From Bog-473 sp963750075 (GTDB lineage Bacteria > Actinomycetota > Acidimicrobiia > Acidimicrobiales > RAAP-2), in the NCBI GenBank assembly GCA_963750075.1, contig CAVVPG010000004.1, positions 372,001-436,000 on the forward strand: 64,000 nucleotides of DNA, read 5' to 3'. The position numbers and the translations under genes were made by a program. This document shows, in pieces, positions 51,393-60,442 of the stretch (position 1 is the stretch's first letter; the number at the start of each line of letters is the position of its first letter). The notes beneath the pieces were generated by a model that ran no database searches, was not told the DNA's origin, and saw nothing but the letters and a program-made list of their open reading frames with translations.

Positions 51393-52096
51393 GCGTCGAC
51401 ACGGGCACCCCGCCCACGGTCGGCGCTGACGGCCCCCCCTCGGCGGAGTCGCGCCAGTGGACCGCACGGACGCGCCGCGCCGCCGAGTCCGCCTTCCCGC
51501 CCGACCAGCTCCTCCCCGACCGCCAGCCGGCGTACATGGCCTCGTGGATCTACGTCTTCGGCGTCCTCACCGTCGTGAGCCTCGCCTGGGTGATCATCAC
51601 GGGCTGCATCCTCGCCCTCATGGGACCGACCTGGTGGCACGTCTCCTCCACCGGGCACTTCGTGAACTCGCTGCACCTGTGGAGCGTCGAGGCCTTCTTC
51701 TTCTTCATGGTCATCCACCTCTGGGGCAAGTTCTTCATGGCGGCCTGGCGGGGGAACCGCCGGTTGACCTGGGCCACCGGCGTCATCTCCTTCCTGGTGT
51801 CGGTGGCGGCCGCCTTCACGGGCTATGTCTCCCAGACGAACTTCGACTCCCAATGGATCTCCACCCAGGCCAAGGACGGCATCAATTCGACGGGCGCCGG
51901 CGCCGTCTGGAACGTCCTCAACTTCGGGCAGATGCTGATGTGGCACATCGTCCTGTTGCCCATCGGGGTCGCGCTCATCGCCGGGCTGCACGTGCTCCTG
52001 GTGCGGCGCCACGGCATCGTCCCTCCGTTCGCCGAGGGTGGCGATGACACCGACACCGTGGCGGCCACCGCCCTCCCGGCCGAGGAGCCCGCATGA
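51389..52096 (+). CDS. Cytochrome b N-terminal domain protein
   Basis: A 235-residue membrane protein. Four helices are visible: 'IYVFGVLTVVSLAWVIITGC', 'LHLWSVEAFFFFMVIHLWGK' with two His, 'GVISFLVSVAAAFTGYVSQ', and 'LMWHIVLLPIGVALIAGLHV' with two His. These His pairs are the b-heme ligands of the cytochrome b/b6 N-terminal domain. It is a split cytochrome b, like b6 of the b6f complex. It overlaps both neighbours by 4 bp. No Rieske protein or cytochrome c gene lies in the window. Confidence 0.87.
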   Translation: MSVDTGTPPTVGADGPPSAESRQWTARTRRAAESAFPPDQLLPDRQPAYMASWIYVFGVLTVVSLAWVIITGCILALMGPTWWHVSSTGHFVNSLHLWSVEAFFFFMVIHLWGKFFMAAWRGNRRLTWATGVISFLVSVAAAFTGYVSQTNFDSQWISTQAKDGINSTGAGAVWNVLNFGQMLMWHIVLLPIGVALIAGLHVLLVRRHGIVPPFAEGGDDTDTVAATALPAEEPA

Positions 52097-53064
52097 GCCC
52101 GGACGCCACGAAGCACCGTCGCTTCAAGCCCGACCGCGACGTCAAGGAGTGGACGGGCGCGTACGTGCCCTACGACATACTCAAGGAGGCCTTCGTCGCC
52201 TTTCTCGCCGTCGCCGTGCTCATCGTGCTGTTGGCCGTTGTCTTCTCCTCGCCCGACGACCCGGCGATCACGCTCAAGAGGTGGTCGGTCCTCAACCCTG
52301 TCGACTTCGCCCAGACGGCCATCATGGAGCTGGACGGGACGAGTGGGTCCGCCGCCTACGGGCCACCGTACAATTCGACACCCGACGCGTCCCAGCACAT
52401 GGGCTTCTTCGAGCCCGACCAATGGTTCGGCGTCCACCAGCCCATCGACACTGCACAGGACTTCGTCATCGGCCCGCTGCGCACCCTCCCGAACCAGCCG
52501 GTGACGCAGGCTGCGCTCAACGTGTACCAGGGCGCGTCGACGACGCAGCAATCCGCGTGGACGACCGCCTACGAGAAGGCGGTCGCCAACGCCACCGACG
52601 CCAACGGGCGGCTCCACGTGCCGGCGGGCCGCTACGGCCCCGTCGGAGTCATCATCGGCTCTCTCACGGCCATGGCGCAGACCGGCGGGCTCGACGGCAC
52701 GCTGCTGAGCCAGGGCGGGTTCTACAACACGAACTACACCAAGCCGCTGATCTTCCTCGCCGACGGCACCTATCTGGACAACCTGGCCGGCGCGCAACAT
52801 CTCCAGGGCACCCAGTGGGGGATGATGAACGAGACGGGGAACTACCCCGGCCAGGCCTGGCTGTGGCTCTACACCATGTGGTACCAGGTCCAACCCATGA
52901 AGTCCTCGGACAACGCCGACCTCGAGGTGTGGGTCATCATGATGGTGCTCTCGGTCGGGTTGATCTTCCTGCCCTTCATCCCGGGACTCCGCTCCATTCC
53001 CCGCTGGACCCGGGTCTACAAGCTGATCTGGCGGCAGCATTACCGCGAGCTGGCAACCGGCTGA
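52093..53064 (+). CDS. Membrane protein, probable partner subunit of the split cytochrome b
   Basis: A 323-residue protein. One N-terminal helix ('AFVAFLAVAVLIVLLAVVFS') and one C-terminal helix ('VWVIMMVLSVGLIFLPFIPG') enclose a large extracytoplasmic part of about 200 residues with 'FGVHQPIDTAQDFVIGPLR'. The start 'RFKPDRDVKEWTGAYVPYD' resembles subunit IV-like openings. No heme motif or Cys pair is visible in the loop. It overlaps the cytochrome b gene by 4 bp (ATGA) and ends the operon, with a hairpin directly after the stop. Confidence 0.72.
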   Translation: MSPDATKHRRFKPDRDVKEWTGAYVPYDILKEAFVAFLAVAVLIVLLAVVFSSPDDPAITLKRWSVLNPVDFAQTAIMELDGTSGSAAYGPPYNSTPDASQHMGFFEPDQWFGVHQPIDTAQDFVIGPLRTLPNQPVTQAALNVYQGASTTQQSAWTTAYEKAVANATDANGRLHVPAGRYGPVGVIIGSLTAMAQTGGLDGTLLSQGGFYNTNYTKPLIFLADGTYLDNLAGAQHLQGTQWGMMNETGNYPGQAWLWLYTMWYQVQPMKSSDNADLEVWVIMMVLSVGLIFLPFIPGLRSIPRWTRVYKLIWRQHYRELATG

Positions 53065-53068
53065 GCGC

Positions 53069-53087
53069 GCGGCCGTCTGACGGCCGC
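53069..53087 (+). terminator. Terminator-like hairpin after the cytochrome b operon
   Basis: GCGGCCGT-CTG-ACGGCCGC forms a perfect 8-bp GC stem with a 3-base loop, starting 5 bp after the stop codon at 53064. No T run follows, as is usual in high-GC actinobacteria. Confidence 0.6.
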
Positions 53088-53231
53088 TCCTGTGAATCGT
53101 CACGAGATCGTCAGGGAACACCTCGCACGCGCCCACGTCATTCTGCGTCCGCACACAGGTCCGCGGAGCACTGTGTGCCGTACCGGCCCGAGCGGGCTGG
53201 TGCTGGACCACAGACGAAAGGGAAACCACCC

Positions 53232-53591
53232 ATGCAGATCCGCCTTCGCAACGTGCTGGCCATCGGCGCACTGACCTCCGGCCTCGTGACCGGGGGTGCG
53301 CTGGTCGCCAACGCAGCCACCACCTCCACGACGGCAGGCAATTCGGGCTCGAGCTCGACCTCCACCCCCCCGACGAGTACCCCGTCGACGAGCAGCGGTA
53401 CCGGCACCTCCTCGGGCACCTCGGGCTCCGGCTCGTCCAGTTCGTCCTCGGGGTCGGGCTCGTCCTCGGGGTCGGGCTCGAGCGCAGGCTCCGGCTCGAC
53501 CCGCAACTGTCCCAACATGGGCAGCGGCTCGGGCTCCCACACGGGCACGCCCCCGACCGGCGCCGGGCCGAGTCCGGCCGCCGGCTCGTAG
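53232..53591 (+). CDS. Secreted Ser/Gly/Thr-rich low-complexity protein
   Basis: A 119-residue protein with a clear signal peptide, 'NVLAIGALTSGLVTGGALV' then ANA-A as cleavage site. The mature part is almost only Ser, Gly, Thr and Pro, apart from a short 'TRNCPNMGSGSGSH' with one Cys and one His. It could be a cell-surface linker protein, or bind metal by the Cys-Met-His residues, but nothing proves this. The ATG follows GAAAGGGAAACC. It contains an 18-bp tandem repeat (53442-53477). Confidence 0.7.
   Translation: MQIRLRNVLAIGALTSGLVTGGALVANAATTSTTAGNSGSSSTSTPPTSTPSTSSGTGTSSGTSGSGSSSSSSGSGSSSGSGSSAGSGSTRNCPNMGSGSGSHTGTPPTGAGPSPAAGS
53442..53477 (+). repeat. 18-bp tandem repeat inside the Ser/Gly-rich gene
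   Basis: Two perfect copies of TCGTCCTCGGGGTCGGGC in line and in frame (6 residues each), followed by a partial third copy. Such repeats change length by slippage and may vary between strains. Confidence 0.8.
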
Positions 53592-53694
53592 CGCCCACAC
53601 CCACCCGACCCCCCCAATGAGGATGGGCGGTGCAGGCCGGATCGCCAAGCCGCCTGCGCCGCCCGCCTCTCGGGCCGCGCGAGACCCGGGACGC

Positions 53695-55140
53695 TCAGGC
53701 CGTCGCCCCCCGGGCGTCGAGGGCGCACCCCACGAGCTCGCCGAGCGCGTCGTCGAGGAAGACCGCGACCTCGTCGAGCTCGGGCAACAGCCGGCGGCAG
53801 GCGAACAGCCCGAACTGCACCCGGTCGAGATACGAGAACACCGTCACGTTGACGCCGATCCCCTCCGCGATCGGCCCCACCGGGTACATCTCGGCGACGT
53901 GGCTCCCCGCGCAGAACAACGAGAAGTCGGGGCCCCGGACGCTCGAGACGGTCACGTTGAACGGGGGTCGTACCTTGTCGAACAGACGCGTCCCCGCCAT
54001 GACCCGGGCCAGCCTGGTGGCCAGGGCGGGCAGTGCGATCTGCGCCAGGTCGCCCACGAAGCGACCACGGTGCAGCTTCTCCTGTTCCTTGGCCACACGG
54101 GCCGACTCGGAGATCGCGTCGAGCCGCAGCACCGGGTTGTCGACGTCACTGGCCAGCGAGACCAGCATGCCCGAGATCTGGTTGCCGAGATCCTCTCCCT
54201 GCGCCTCGGTGCGGGTGGAGACGGGGACCATCGCCACCATCGAGTGCTCGGCCCCCTCGCCGCGCGCCTCGAGCAAGCGGCGCAAGCCGCCGGCGACGAC
54301 CGCCAGGATGACGTCGTTCACGGTGGCCTCGAAGACCCGGCCGACCAGCTTCACGTCCTCGAGCGGCACCGAGAGCGTCGCAAAGCGCTTGCGGTTCGAG
54401 ACCGCCCCGTTGAACGAGGTCCGTGGTGCGGTGAAGAAGCCGGGGGGTGACTGCTCGCCGCGTTCGTGGAGCTCCCGGTTGTGCATGCCGAGGTCGGCCA
54501 CCGCCTCCACGCCGGCCTGCAGCGTGCTCAGCGTGTCCCCGGGTTGGCGCGCCAGCGACGAGGCGGCATGGCGCAGCATCTGGGTGTGGGAGGGCAGCGG
54601 CCCCGGGTCCCAGTCCGGCGGGAGCGCGATCACCCGCACCCTCGGGTTGAGGTCCAAGAAGGCCGCCAGCACCGAGGCGCCGCTCACCCCGTCGAGGATG
54701 GCGTGGTGCACCTTGGCGATGAGCGCCGTACGGTCCCCCTCCAGCCCCTCGACCACGTGCATCTCCCACAGCGGGCGGTCCGGGTCGAGCTGCCGGCTCA
54801 TGACCCCGGCCACGAACGCGTCGAGCTCCGCCCTGCCGCCCGGTGAGGGCACGCTGGCCCGGCTCAGGTGGTCGTCCAACTCGAAGTCGGGATCGTCGAC
54901 CCAGACCGGGTGGTGCAGCCCGAAGGGCACCCGGACGGCCCGCTGGCGCAGCGGCGGGATCAGGTGGAGCCGCTGGGCGATCACCCGGCGGATCTGGGCG
55001 TAGCGGGTCGACGGCGAGAAGAGGGACCGCGTGCCCTCCGGGGGATCGAGCACGAGGGCGATGCCCACGTGCATGGGCGTCGTCGGGGTCTCGAGCGACA
55101 GGAAGGCTGCGTCCATGCCGACCAGCGACTGCATCTTCAC
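53695..55140 (-). CDS. WS/DGAT family wax ester synthase/diacylglycerol acyltransferase
   Basis: A 481-residue acyltransferase. The active-site motif 'AKVHHAILDGVSGASVL' (HHxxxDG) near residue 140, the start 'LVGMDAAFLSLETPTTPMHV' and the late 'SVRGPDFSLFCAGSHVAEMY' are the family hallmarks. It esterifies fatty acyl-CoA to long-chain alcohols or diacylglycerol for storage lipid. The GTG at 55140 and an in-frame ATG at 55134 differ by two residues. A dUTPase gene follows upstream in the same direction with a 25-bp gap. Confidence 0.9.
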   Translation of the reverse strand: MKMQSLVGMDAAFLSLETPTTPMHVGIALVLDPPEGTRSLFSPSTRYAQIRRVIAQRLHLIPPLRQRAVRVPFGLHHPVWVDDPDFELDDHLSRASVPSPGGRAELDAFVAGVMSRQLDPDRPLWEMHVVEGLEGDRTALIAKVHHAILDGVSGASVLAAFLDLNPRVRVIALPPDWDPGPLPSHTQMLRHAASSLARQPGDTLSTLQAGVEAVADLGMHNRELHERGEQSPPGFFTAPRTSFNGAVSNRKRFATLSVPLEDVKLVGRVFEATVNDVILAVVAGGLRRLLEARGEGAEHSMVAMVPVSTRTEAQGEDLGNQISGMLVSLASDVDNPVLRLDAISESARVAKEQEKLHRGRFVGDLAQIALPALATRLARVMAGTRLFDKVRPPFNVTVSSVRGPDFSLFCAGSHVAEMYPVGPIAEGIGVNVTVFSYLDRVQFGLFACRRLLPELDEVAVFLDDALGELVGCALDARGATA

Positions 55141-55165
55141 TTCTTACCCGCTCCCGGCCGCGCCG

Positions 55166-55609
55166 TCATGTGCCGGTGTGCCCGAAGCCGCCGCTCCCCC
55201 GTTCCGACACCCCGAGGCCGTCCTCGGGCACCGGAGCGAAGGCCACCGCTTCGACCCGGACGAGCACCAGCTGGGCGATGCGGTCGCCCCGGCTGACCTC
55301 GTAGTCGTGCTCGGGGTCGTGGTTCACGAGGACGACCTGCAGCTCGCCCCGATAGCCCGCGTCGACCAGGCCCGGGGAGTTCAGGCAGGTGATCCCGTGG
55401 CGCGCCGCCAGGCCGCTGCGGGGCAGCACCAGCCCCGCATAGCCCTGCGGGATCGCGACCGCCACCCCGGTGGGGACCACGGCTCGTCCGCCCCGGCAGG
55501 CCAGCACCACGCCCCTCCGGGCCAGCAGGTCGGCTCCCGCGTCCCCCTCCCGGGCGTACCGGGGCACCGGCAGCTCGGTGTCGAGCTGGTGCAGGGGGAC
55601 GTGCAGCAT
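55166..55609 (-). CDS. dut: dUTP diphosphatase
   Basis: A 147-residue trimeric-type dUTPase. All five motifs are present: 'DAGADLLA', 'LPRSGLAARHG', 'GLVDAGYRGELQV', 'RGDRIAQLVL' and the C-terminal 'RGSGGFGHTG'. It hydrolyses dUTP to dUMP, keeping uracil out of DNA and feeding thymidylate synthesis. It is divergent from the oligoribonuclease gene across 61 bp. Confidence 0.94.
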   Translation of the reverse strand: MLHVPLHQLDTELPVPRYAREGDAGADLLARRGVVLACRGGRAVVPTGVAVAIPQGYAGLVLPRSGLAARHGITCLNSPGLVDAGYRGELQVVLVNHDPEHDYEVSRGDRIAQLVLVRVEAVAFAPVPEDGLGVSERGSGGFGHTGT

Positions 55610-55670
55610 CGCCGGACATTACAAGGGCGGCCAACGGCCCGCACCGAGGCGGCCGGTAGCATGCCCGCGC

Positions 55671-56228
55671 ATGCTGGCCTGGATCGATCTCGAGATGACG
55701 GGGCTCGATCCCGCCCGCCACACCATCGTCGAGATCGCCAGCCTCGTCACCGAGGACGACCTGACCATTGTGGAGGAGGGTCCCGACCTGGTCGTGCACG
55801 CCTCGCCCGAGCAGGTGGCCGACATGGACGAGTTCGTGCGCACCATGCACACCCGCTCGGGCCTGCTGAAGGAGATGGAGGCGTCCACGCTCACCCTCGC
55901 CGACGCCGGGGCGCAGACACTGGCCTTCCTTCGGCAGCACATCCGAGAGGCCCGGACGGTCCCGCTGGCGGGGAACTCGATCGGGACGGACCGGCGCTTC
56001 CTCGCCACGCTCCTGCCCGAGATCGAGGACTACCTCCACTACCGCTCGGTCGACGTCTCGACCGTCAAGGAGCTCTGCCGGCGCTGGCGCCCCGAGGTCT
56101 ACAAGGCGGCGCCGGTCAAGAAGGGGGGGCATCGGGCGCTGCAGGACATCCGGGAGAGCGTGGCGGAGCTGGCGTACTACCGCTCGGCGATCTTCGAGCA
56201 GCCCGCGACCGGGAAGGAGACCCAGTGA
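55671..56228 (+). CDS. orn: Oligoribonuclease
   Basis: A 185-residue 3'-5' exonuclease of the DEDDh family. 'WIDLEMTGLDPARHTIVEIA', 'LAGNSIGTDRRFLA' and 'KKGGHRALQDIRESVAELAY' supply the acidic metal ligands and the catalytic His. It degrades short RNA oligonucleotides (including pGpG) at the end of RNA decay. The ATG at 55671 begins the standard N-terminus. Its stop overlaps the GTG of the acyl-CoA ligase by 4 bp. Confidence 0.94.
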   Translation: MLAWIDLEMTGLDPARHTIVEIASLVTEDDLTIVEEGPDLVVHASPEQVADMDEFVRTMHTRSGLLKEMEASTLTLADAGAQTLAFLRQHIREARTVPLAGNSIGTDRRFLATLLPEIEDYLHYRSVDVSTVKELCRRWRPEVYKAAPVKKGGHRALQDIRESVAELAYYRSAIFEQPATGKETQ

Positions 56229-58020
56229 GCGCCACGGGCAAGGACGTGCCGACGATGACGTTGCAGGAGGCCGACGCGGCGCTGACCGCGCCCGGCCAGC
56301 TCTTCGAGATGGAGGAGCTCGACATCCGCGGGGTGCCCACTCGGACCTGGAAGCACGCGCCACCGTCCTTGCGTGCGGTCATCGACATGTCCGTCGCCCA
56401 CGGCGACGCCGTCTTCCTCGTCTACGAGGACGAGCGAACCACCTTCGCCGAGCACTACCGCATCGCCTGCACGCTGTCCCACCGTCTGCGCTCGACCTTC
56501 GGGATCCACCAGGGCGACCGGGTCGCCATCGTCATGCGCAACCTGCCGGAGTGGATCATGGCCTTCTGGGCGGCCACCCTCGCCGGCGCCATCGTCGTGC
56601 CGCTCAACGCATGGTGGAGCGGCGAGGAGTTGCGCTACGGGCTCGAGGACTCCGGCTCCAAGGTGGCCTTCGTCGACACCGAGCGGGCCGAGCGCATCCG
56701 GCCCTTCCTGGGTGGCCTGTCCGGGCTCGGCGCACTCGTCGTGGCCGACGAGCACCGGGCCGAGCCCACGTCCCCCCCGGGGTCTACGAGCCCGCCGGCG
56801 GTGCCGCTCCGGTCGCCGAGTGGCCGTTCGCGCTCGCGCTGGGCCCGGTGGACGAGGCCGCCTCGCCCCCCGACATCACCATCGACCCGGAGGACGACGC
56901 CACCATCTTCTACACCTCGGGCACCACCGGGCGGCCCAAGGGCGCGGTGGGCACGCACCGCAACATGGTCACCAATCTCATGAGCCTCTTCTTCATCAAC
57001 ACGAGAGGCTCCATGCGCTTCGGCTCGGCCGCACTCGAGGCGACCGGTGACAAGACCCAGCCCGCCTTCCTGCTGTCCGTCCCGCTCTTCCATGCGACGG
57101 GGTGCCATTCGGTCATGGTGTCGAACATCGCCGCCGGCGGGAAGATCGTGATGATGCACCATTTCGACCCCGAGCGCGCCCTGCAGCTGATAGAGCGCGA
57201 GAAGATCGGCACCTTCGGCGGCGTGCCCGCGATGGTCATGCAGGTGCTCGACGCCCCCGGCTTCTCGAAGTACGACACGTCGTCCATCCGGGGGGTCTCC
57301 TACGGGGGGGCGCCTGCCCCGCCCGACCTCGTGCGGCGCATCCGGGAGGCGTGGCCCGTCGGACAGCCCTCGAACGGCTACGGGCTCACCGAGACCTCGT
57401 CGGTGACCTCCATGAACTCGGGCGGCGACTACATAGCGAAGCCCGAGAGCGTCGGGCCGCCCGTTCCCGTCTGCGACGTGGCCATCGTGCCCGAGGAGTT
57501 CAGCGGCGACGAGCCGGACGACAGCATCCCCCGCGGGCCCGACGTCCGGGGCGAGCTGTGGATCAAGGGCCCCAACGTGGTGCGCGGCTACTGGAACCGG
57601 CCCGAGGAGACCGCCAAGACGTTCTCCCGGGGATGGCTCCACACCGGCGACGTCGCCCGGCTCGACGAAGACAACTTCATCTACATCGTCGACCGGGCCA
57701 AGGACATGATCATCCGTGGCGGGGAGAACGTGTACTCGGTGCAGGTCGAGGCCGCGCTCTTCGAGCACCCGGCCGTGGCGGACTGCGCGGTCATCGGGGT
57801 GCCCGAGCCCACCTTGGGCGAGGAAGTGGGCGCGGTGGTCGTGCTGCGACCGGGCGCCAAGGTGACCGCCGACGAGCTCGGGATGCACGTGAAGGCGCGC
57901 CTGGCCGGGTTCATGGTGCCCACCCACATCTGGTTCCGCTCCGAGCCGTTGCCGCGGAACCCCCAGGGGAAGGTCCTCAAGCGCGAGTTGCGAGACGAGC
58001 TGGTGACGCCGTCGGCGTGA
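56225..58020 (+). pseudogene. AMP-dependent acyl-CoA ligase with a single-base frameshift at the C7 run 56772-56778
   Basis: From the GTG at 56225 the frame reads a ligase N-terminus ('YEDERTTFAEHYRIACTLSH', 'MRNLPEWIMAFWAATLAGA') up to 'VVADEHRAEPTS'. The protein then continues one frame over with 'GVYEPAGGAAPVAEWPF', 'FYTSGTTGRPKGAVGTHRN', 'GYGLTETSSVTS', 'RGWLHTGDVARLDEDNFIYI' and 'PRNPQGKVLKREL'. Adding one C to the C7 run restores a complete ANL enzyme of about 598 residues. A homopolymer indel is a typical sequence error, so the gene may be intact in the cell. The product activates fatty or organic acids to CoA esters. Confidence 0.87.
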
Positions 58021-58033
58021 GCCCTCGGTCTGC

Positions 58034-58633
58034 TCAGGCAGCGCCGGGGTCGCGGCCCGTGAGCCCGAGCAGCCGGTCGAGAAGCGGGGCGTCGTCGGGC
58101 ACGGCGACGGCGGCCGGGAAGACGCCGATGGTGCGCCACTCCTCCGCATGCGGGCTCACCTCGTCCCAGATGCCCCGCACGAGCTCGGTGGGCAGGTCGG
58201 GGTCGACGCCGATCACCTTGGCAATGTCGTGGGCCCGCAAGCCGCGGAACGAGTTGATCTGCCAGAAGTACTCCCGGATGCTGTAGTCGCCGAAGGACAG
58301 GTGGGCGACCGCGTCGAAGTCGGTCACCGCGGTCGCCGCGGCGCAGGCAGCGTCCACGATCGCATCGAAGTGCGCCACGGGGCTGTCGCCCAGGAGGTCG
58401 CCGTCGAATTTGGTGGCGCCGGCTTCCTCCATGGTGCGCCCGGCCAGCACGTCGGGCACCCACGCGTCGTCGTAGGCGTGGTAGCCGATGATGGTGCGCA
58501 AGGTCGGTGGCTCGTCGGCCCCGCGCCGGGCGAAGCCGGCGGGCATGGTCATGTCCCACTGCTCGGGGCGGATCCGGGCCACCACCGAAGCCAGGGCCCG
58601 GTCGGCCAGCACGAACACCTCTGCCTCGTTCAT
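58034..58633 (-). CDS. DinB/mycothiol maleylpyruvate isomerase-like (TIGR03086-type) protein
   Basis: A 199-residue helical protein. 'VLADRALASVVARIRPEQWD', 'RTIIGYHAYDDAWVPDVLAG' and 'NSFRGLRAHDIAKVIGVDP' place His at the spacing used for the metal site of the DinB/MDMPI fold. These enzymes often use mycothiol as cofactor. The ATG at 58633 follows GGAGGAGAGG; the upstream open frame is Arg/Pro-rich and not coding. Its stop lies 14 bp from that of the acyl-CoA ligase (convergent). Confidence 0.8.
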   Translation of the reverse strand: MNEAEVFVLADRALASVVARIRPEQWDMTMPAGFARRGADEPPTLRTIIGYHAYDDAWVPDVLAGRTMEEAGATKFDGDLLGDSPVAHFDAIVDAACAAATAVTDFDAVAHLSFGDYSIREYFWQINSFRGLRAHDIAKVIGVDPDLPTELVRGIWDEVSPHAEEWRTIGVFPAAVAVPDDAPLLDRLLGLTGRDPGAA

Positions 58634-58732
58634 CGTCCTCTCCTCCGCGCGTCGGCGCGGACCGACGCCGCGCTCCCCGCCACTCTCGCCCGGGGCTGTG
58701 ACAGCGCCCTCCCGGCAGGGTGGCGGACGCGG

Positions 58733-58758
58733 ACGTGCCGGCCCGGGGGCCGGCACGT
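58733..58758 (-). terminator. Terminator-like hairpin downstream of the peroxiredoxin gene
   Basis: ACGTGCCGGCCC-GG-GGGCCGGCACGT is a perfect 12-bp inverted repeat with a 2-base loop. It lies about 35 bp past the stop of the peroxiredoxin gene on the minus strand and upstream of the DinB-like gene, so it probably separates the two transcripts. Confidence 0.7.
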
Positions 58759-58793
58759 TCCTCGGATCGCCCGGACGGCGGGCGGCGCCTGAC

Positions 58794-59429
58794 TCAGCGG
58801 TTGGGCTGGGGCGTCACCCGCAGGTAGGGCTTGAGGGCCTTCCATCCCTTGGGGAAGCGGTCCTTGGCCTCGTCGTCGCTCACCGCCGGGACGATGATGA
58901 CGTCCTCGCCCTCGGTCCAGTTGACCGGCGTGGCGACCTTGTAGTCGGCCGTCAGCTGCAACGAGTCGAGCACGCGGATGATCTCGTCGACGTTGCGGCC
59001 CGTGGACGCCGGGTAGGTCAGCGTGAGCTTGACCTTCTTGTCCGGGCCGATGATGAAGACGGAGCGGACGGTCAGCGTGTCGTTCGCGTTGGGGTGGATC
59101 ATGTCGTAGAGGTCCGCCACCTTGCGGTCCTCGTCACCGATCAGGGGGAAGGCCAGCGCCGCGCCCTGGGTCTCCTCGATGTCGCCGGCCCAGCCCTTGT
59201 GGGACTCGACCGAGTCGACCGAGATGCCGATCAGCTTGGTGTTGCGCTTGTCGAACTCGGGCTTGGCCTTGGAGAAGGCACCCAGCTCGGTCGTGCAGAC
59301 CGGCGTGAAGTCCTTCGGGTGGGAGAACAGGATCCCCCAGCTGTCGCCCAGCCATTCGTGGAAATTGATCGTGCCTTCGGTGGTGTCGGCCGTGAAGTCG
59401 GGAGCGGTGTCCCCGAGACGAACTGCCAT
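58794..59429 (-). CDS. 1-Cys peroxiredoxin (Prx6/AhpC-TSA type)
   Basis: A 211-residue peroxiredoxin. The peroxidatic Cys lies in 'KDFTPVCTTELGAFSKA' near residue 45, with the supporting Thr and a conserved Arg in 'LTVRSVFIIGPDKKVKLT'. No resolving Cys is seen, and the long C-terminal domain ('WTEGEDVIIVPAVSDDEA') is that of the Prx6 subgroup. It reduces peroxides with an external thiol. The ATG follows AGGAGGAGC. Confidence 0.92.
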   Translation of the reverse strand: MAVRLGDTAPDFTADTTEGTINFHEWLGDSWGILFSHPKDFTPVCTTELGAFSKAKPEFDKRNTKLIGISVDSVESHKGWAGDIEETQGAALAFPLIGDEDRKVADLYDMIHPNANDTLTVRSVFIIGPDKKVKLTLTYPASTGRNVDEIIRVLDSLQLTADYKVATPVNWTEGEDVIIVPAVSDDEAKDRFPKGWKALKPYLRVTPQPNR

Positions 59430-59620
59430 GTGCTCCTCCTGGAATCTATGAGGCTCCGTGTCCTGAGGGACGAGACCTTATCGGCTGCCCCGCCTATTGT
59501 CGACACGTTTGGTCATATTTCCTGCCGCCCGGGGTCGGAGCACCGGAAAGGGTCCTCCACCAGGGTATCGGCCTCGACCAGATGTGCGGACAGGCCACCG
59601 GGGCGTGCGAGAATGCCCCC

Positions 59621-60442
59621 ATGAGCCCCGAGACGCCCGCGGCCCCCGCGGGGTCGTACGTGCCGTACCGGACGAACACGCTCGTGGTCGAGCACGACGG
59701 CCCTGTGACCGTCGTGACGATCGACCGGCCGGAGCGGCGCAACGCGGTCGACAGCGTGTGCGCCGACCAGCTGCGCGAGGTGTTCCTGGCGTTCGACGAG
59801 GACGACGCCAGCTCGGTGGCCGTGCTCGTCGGCGCCGAGGGGACGTTCTGCGCCGGCGCCGACCTCAAGGCGGTGGCCGAGGGGGACCGGCGACCCATCC
59901 CGGATCACGGGCCGGGCCCCATGGGGCCCACGCGCCTGACCCTGTCCAAGCCGGTGATCGCCGCCGTCGAGGGGTACGCCGTCGCGGGCGGGATCGAGCT
60001 GGCACTGTGGTGCGATCTGCGCGTGGCAGCCGAGGACGCGATCTTCGGCGTCTTCTGCCGGCGCTTCGGAGTGCCCCTGTGCGACCTCGGCACCGTGCGC
60101 CTCCCGCGTCTCGTGGGCCACGGGCGTGCCATGGACCTCATCCTCACCGGTCGGGCCGTGGCAGCCCCGGAGGCGCTCACCATGGGGCTGGTCAACCGTG
60201 TCGTCCCACCCGGCGAGGCGCTGGACGCGGCGCTGGCACTCGCCCGGCAGCTCGCCGCGCTCCCCCAGGTATGCCTGCGGTCGGACCGGATGAGCGCCCT
60301 CGAGCAGTGGGGGCTGACGGAAGAGGAGGCGGCGCTCGGGGAGGCGCGGCGCGGCCGCGAGGTCATCAGCAGTGGCGAGACCCTCGCGGGGGCGGCACGA
60401 TTCGCAGGGGGTGCGGGCCGCGGTGGCGCTGCACTCGACTGA
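59621..60442 (+). CDS. Enoyl-CoA hydratase/isomerase (crotonase) family protein
   Basis: A 273-residue crotonase. 'VTIDRPERRNAVDSV', the oxyanion loop 'GTFCAGADLKAVAEGD' and 'YAVAGGIELALWCDLRVAAE' are typical, and the first catalytic Glu (in GIEL) is kept. The second, normally in an 'FGxPE' motif, is replaced: the sequence reads 'FGVPLCDLG'. It may therefore be an isomerase, a hydrolase or another variant, not a classical hydratase. An ATG at 59582 is an alternative start. It overlaps the next gene slightly. Confidence 0.87.
   Translation: MSPETPAAPAGSYVPYRTNTLVVEHDGPVTVVTIDRPERRNAVDSVCADQLREVFLAFDEDDASSVAVLVGAEGTFCAGADLKAVAEGDRRPIPDHGPGPMGPTRLTLSKPVIAAVEGYAVAGGIELALWCDLRVAAEDAIFGVFCRRFGVPLCDLGTVRLPRLVGHGRAMDLILTGRAVAAPEALTMGLVNRVVPPGEALDAALALARQLAALPQVCLRSDRMSALEQWGLTEEEAALGEARRGREVISSGETLAGAARFAGGAGRGGAALD

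Noticed and set aside
51823..53604. 593-codon minus-strand frame over the cytochrome b operon
   Set aside because: The plus strand holds three overlapping genes with heme ligands and membrane helices; the minus translation is low complexity.
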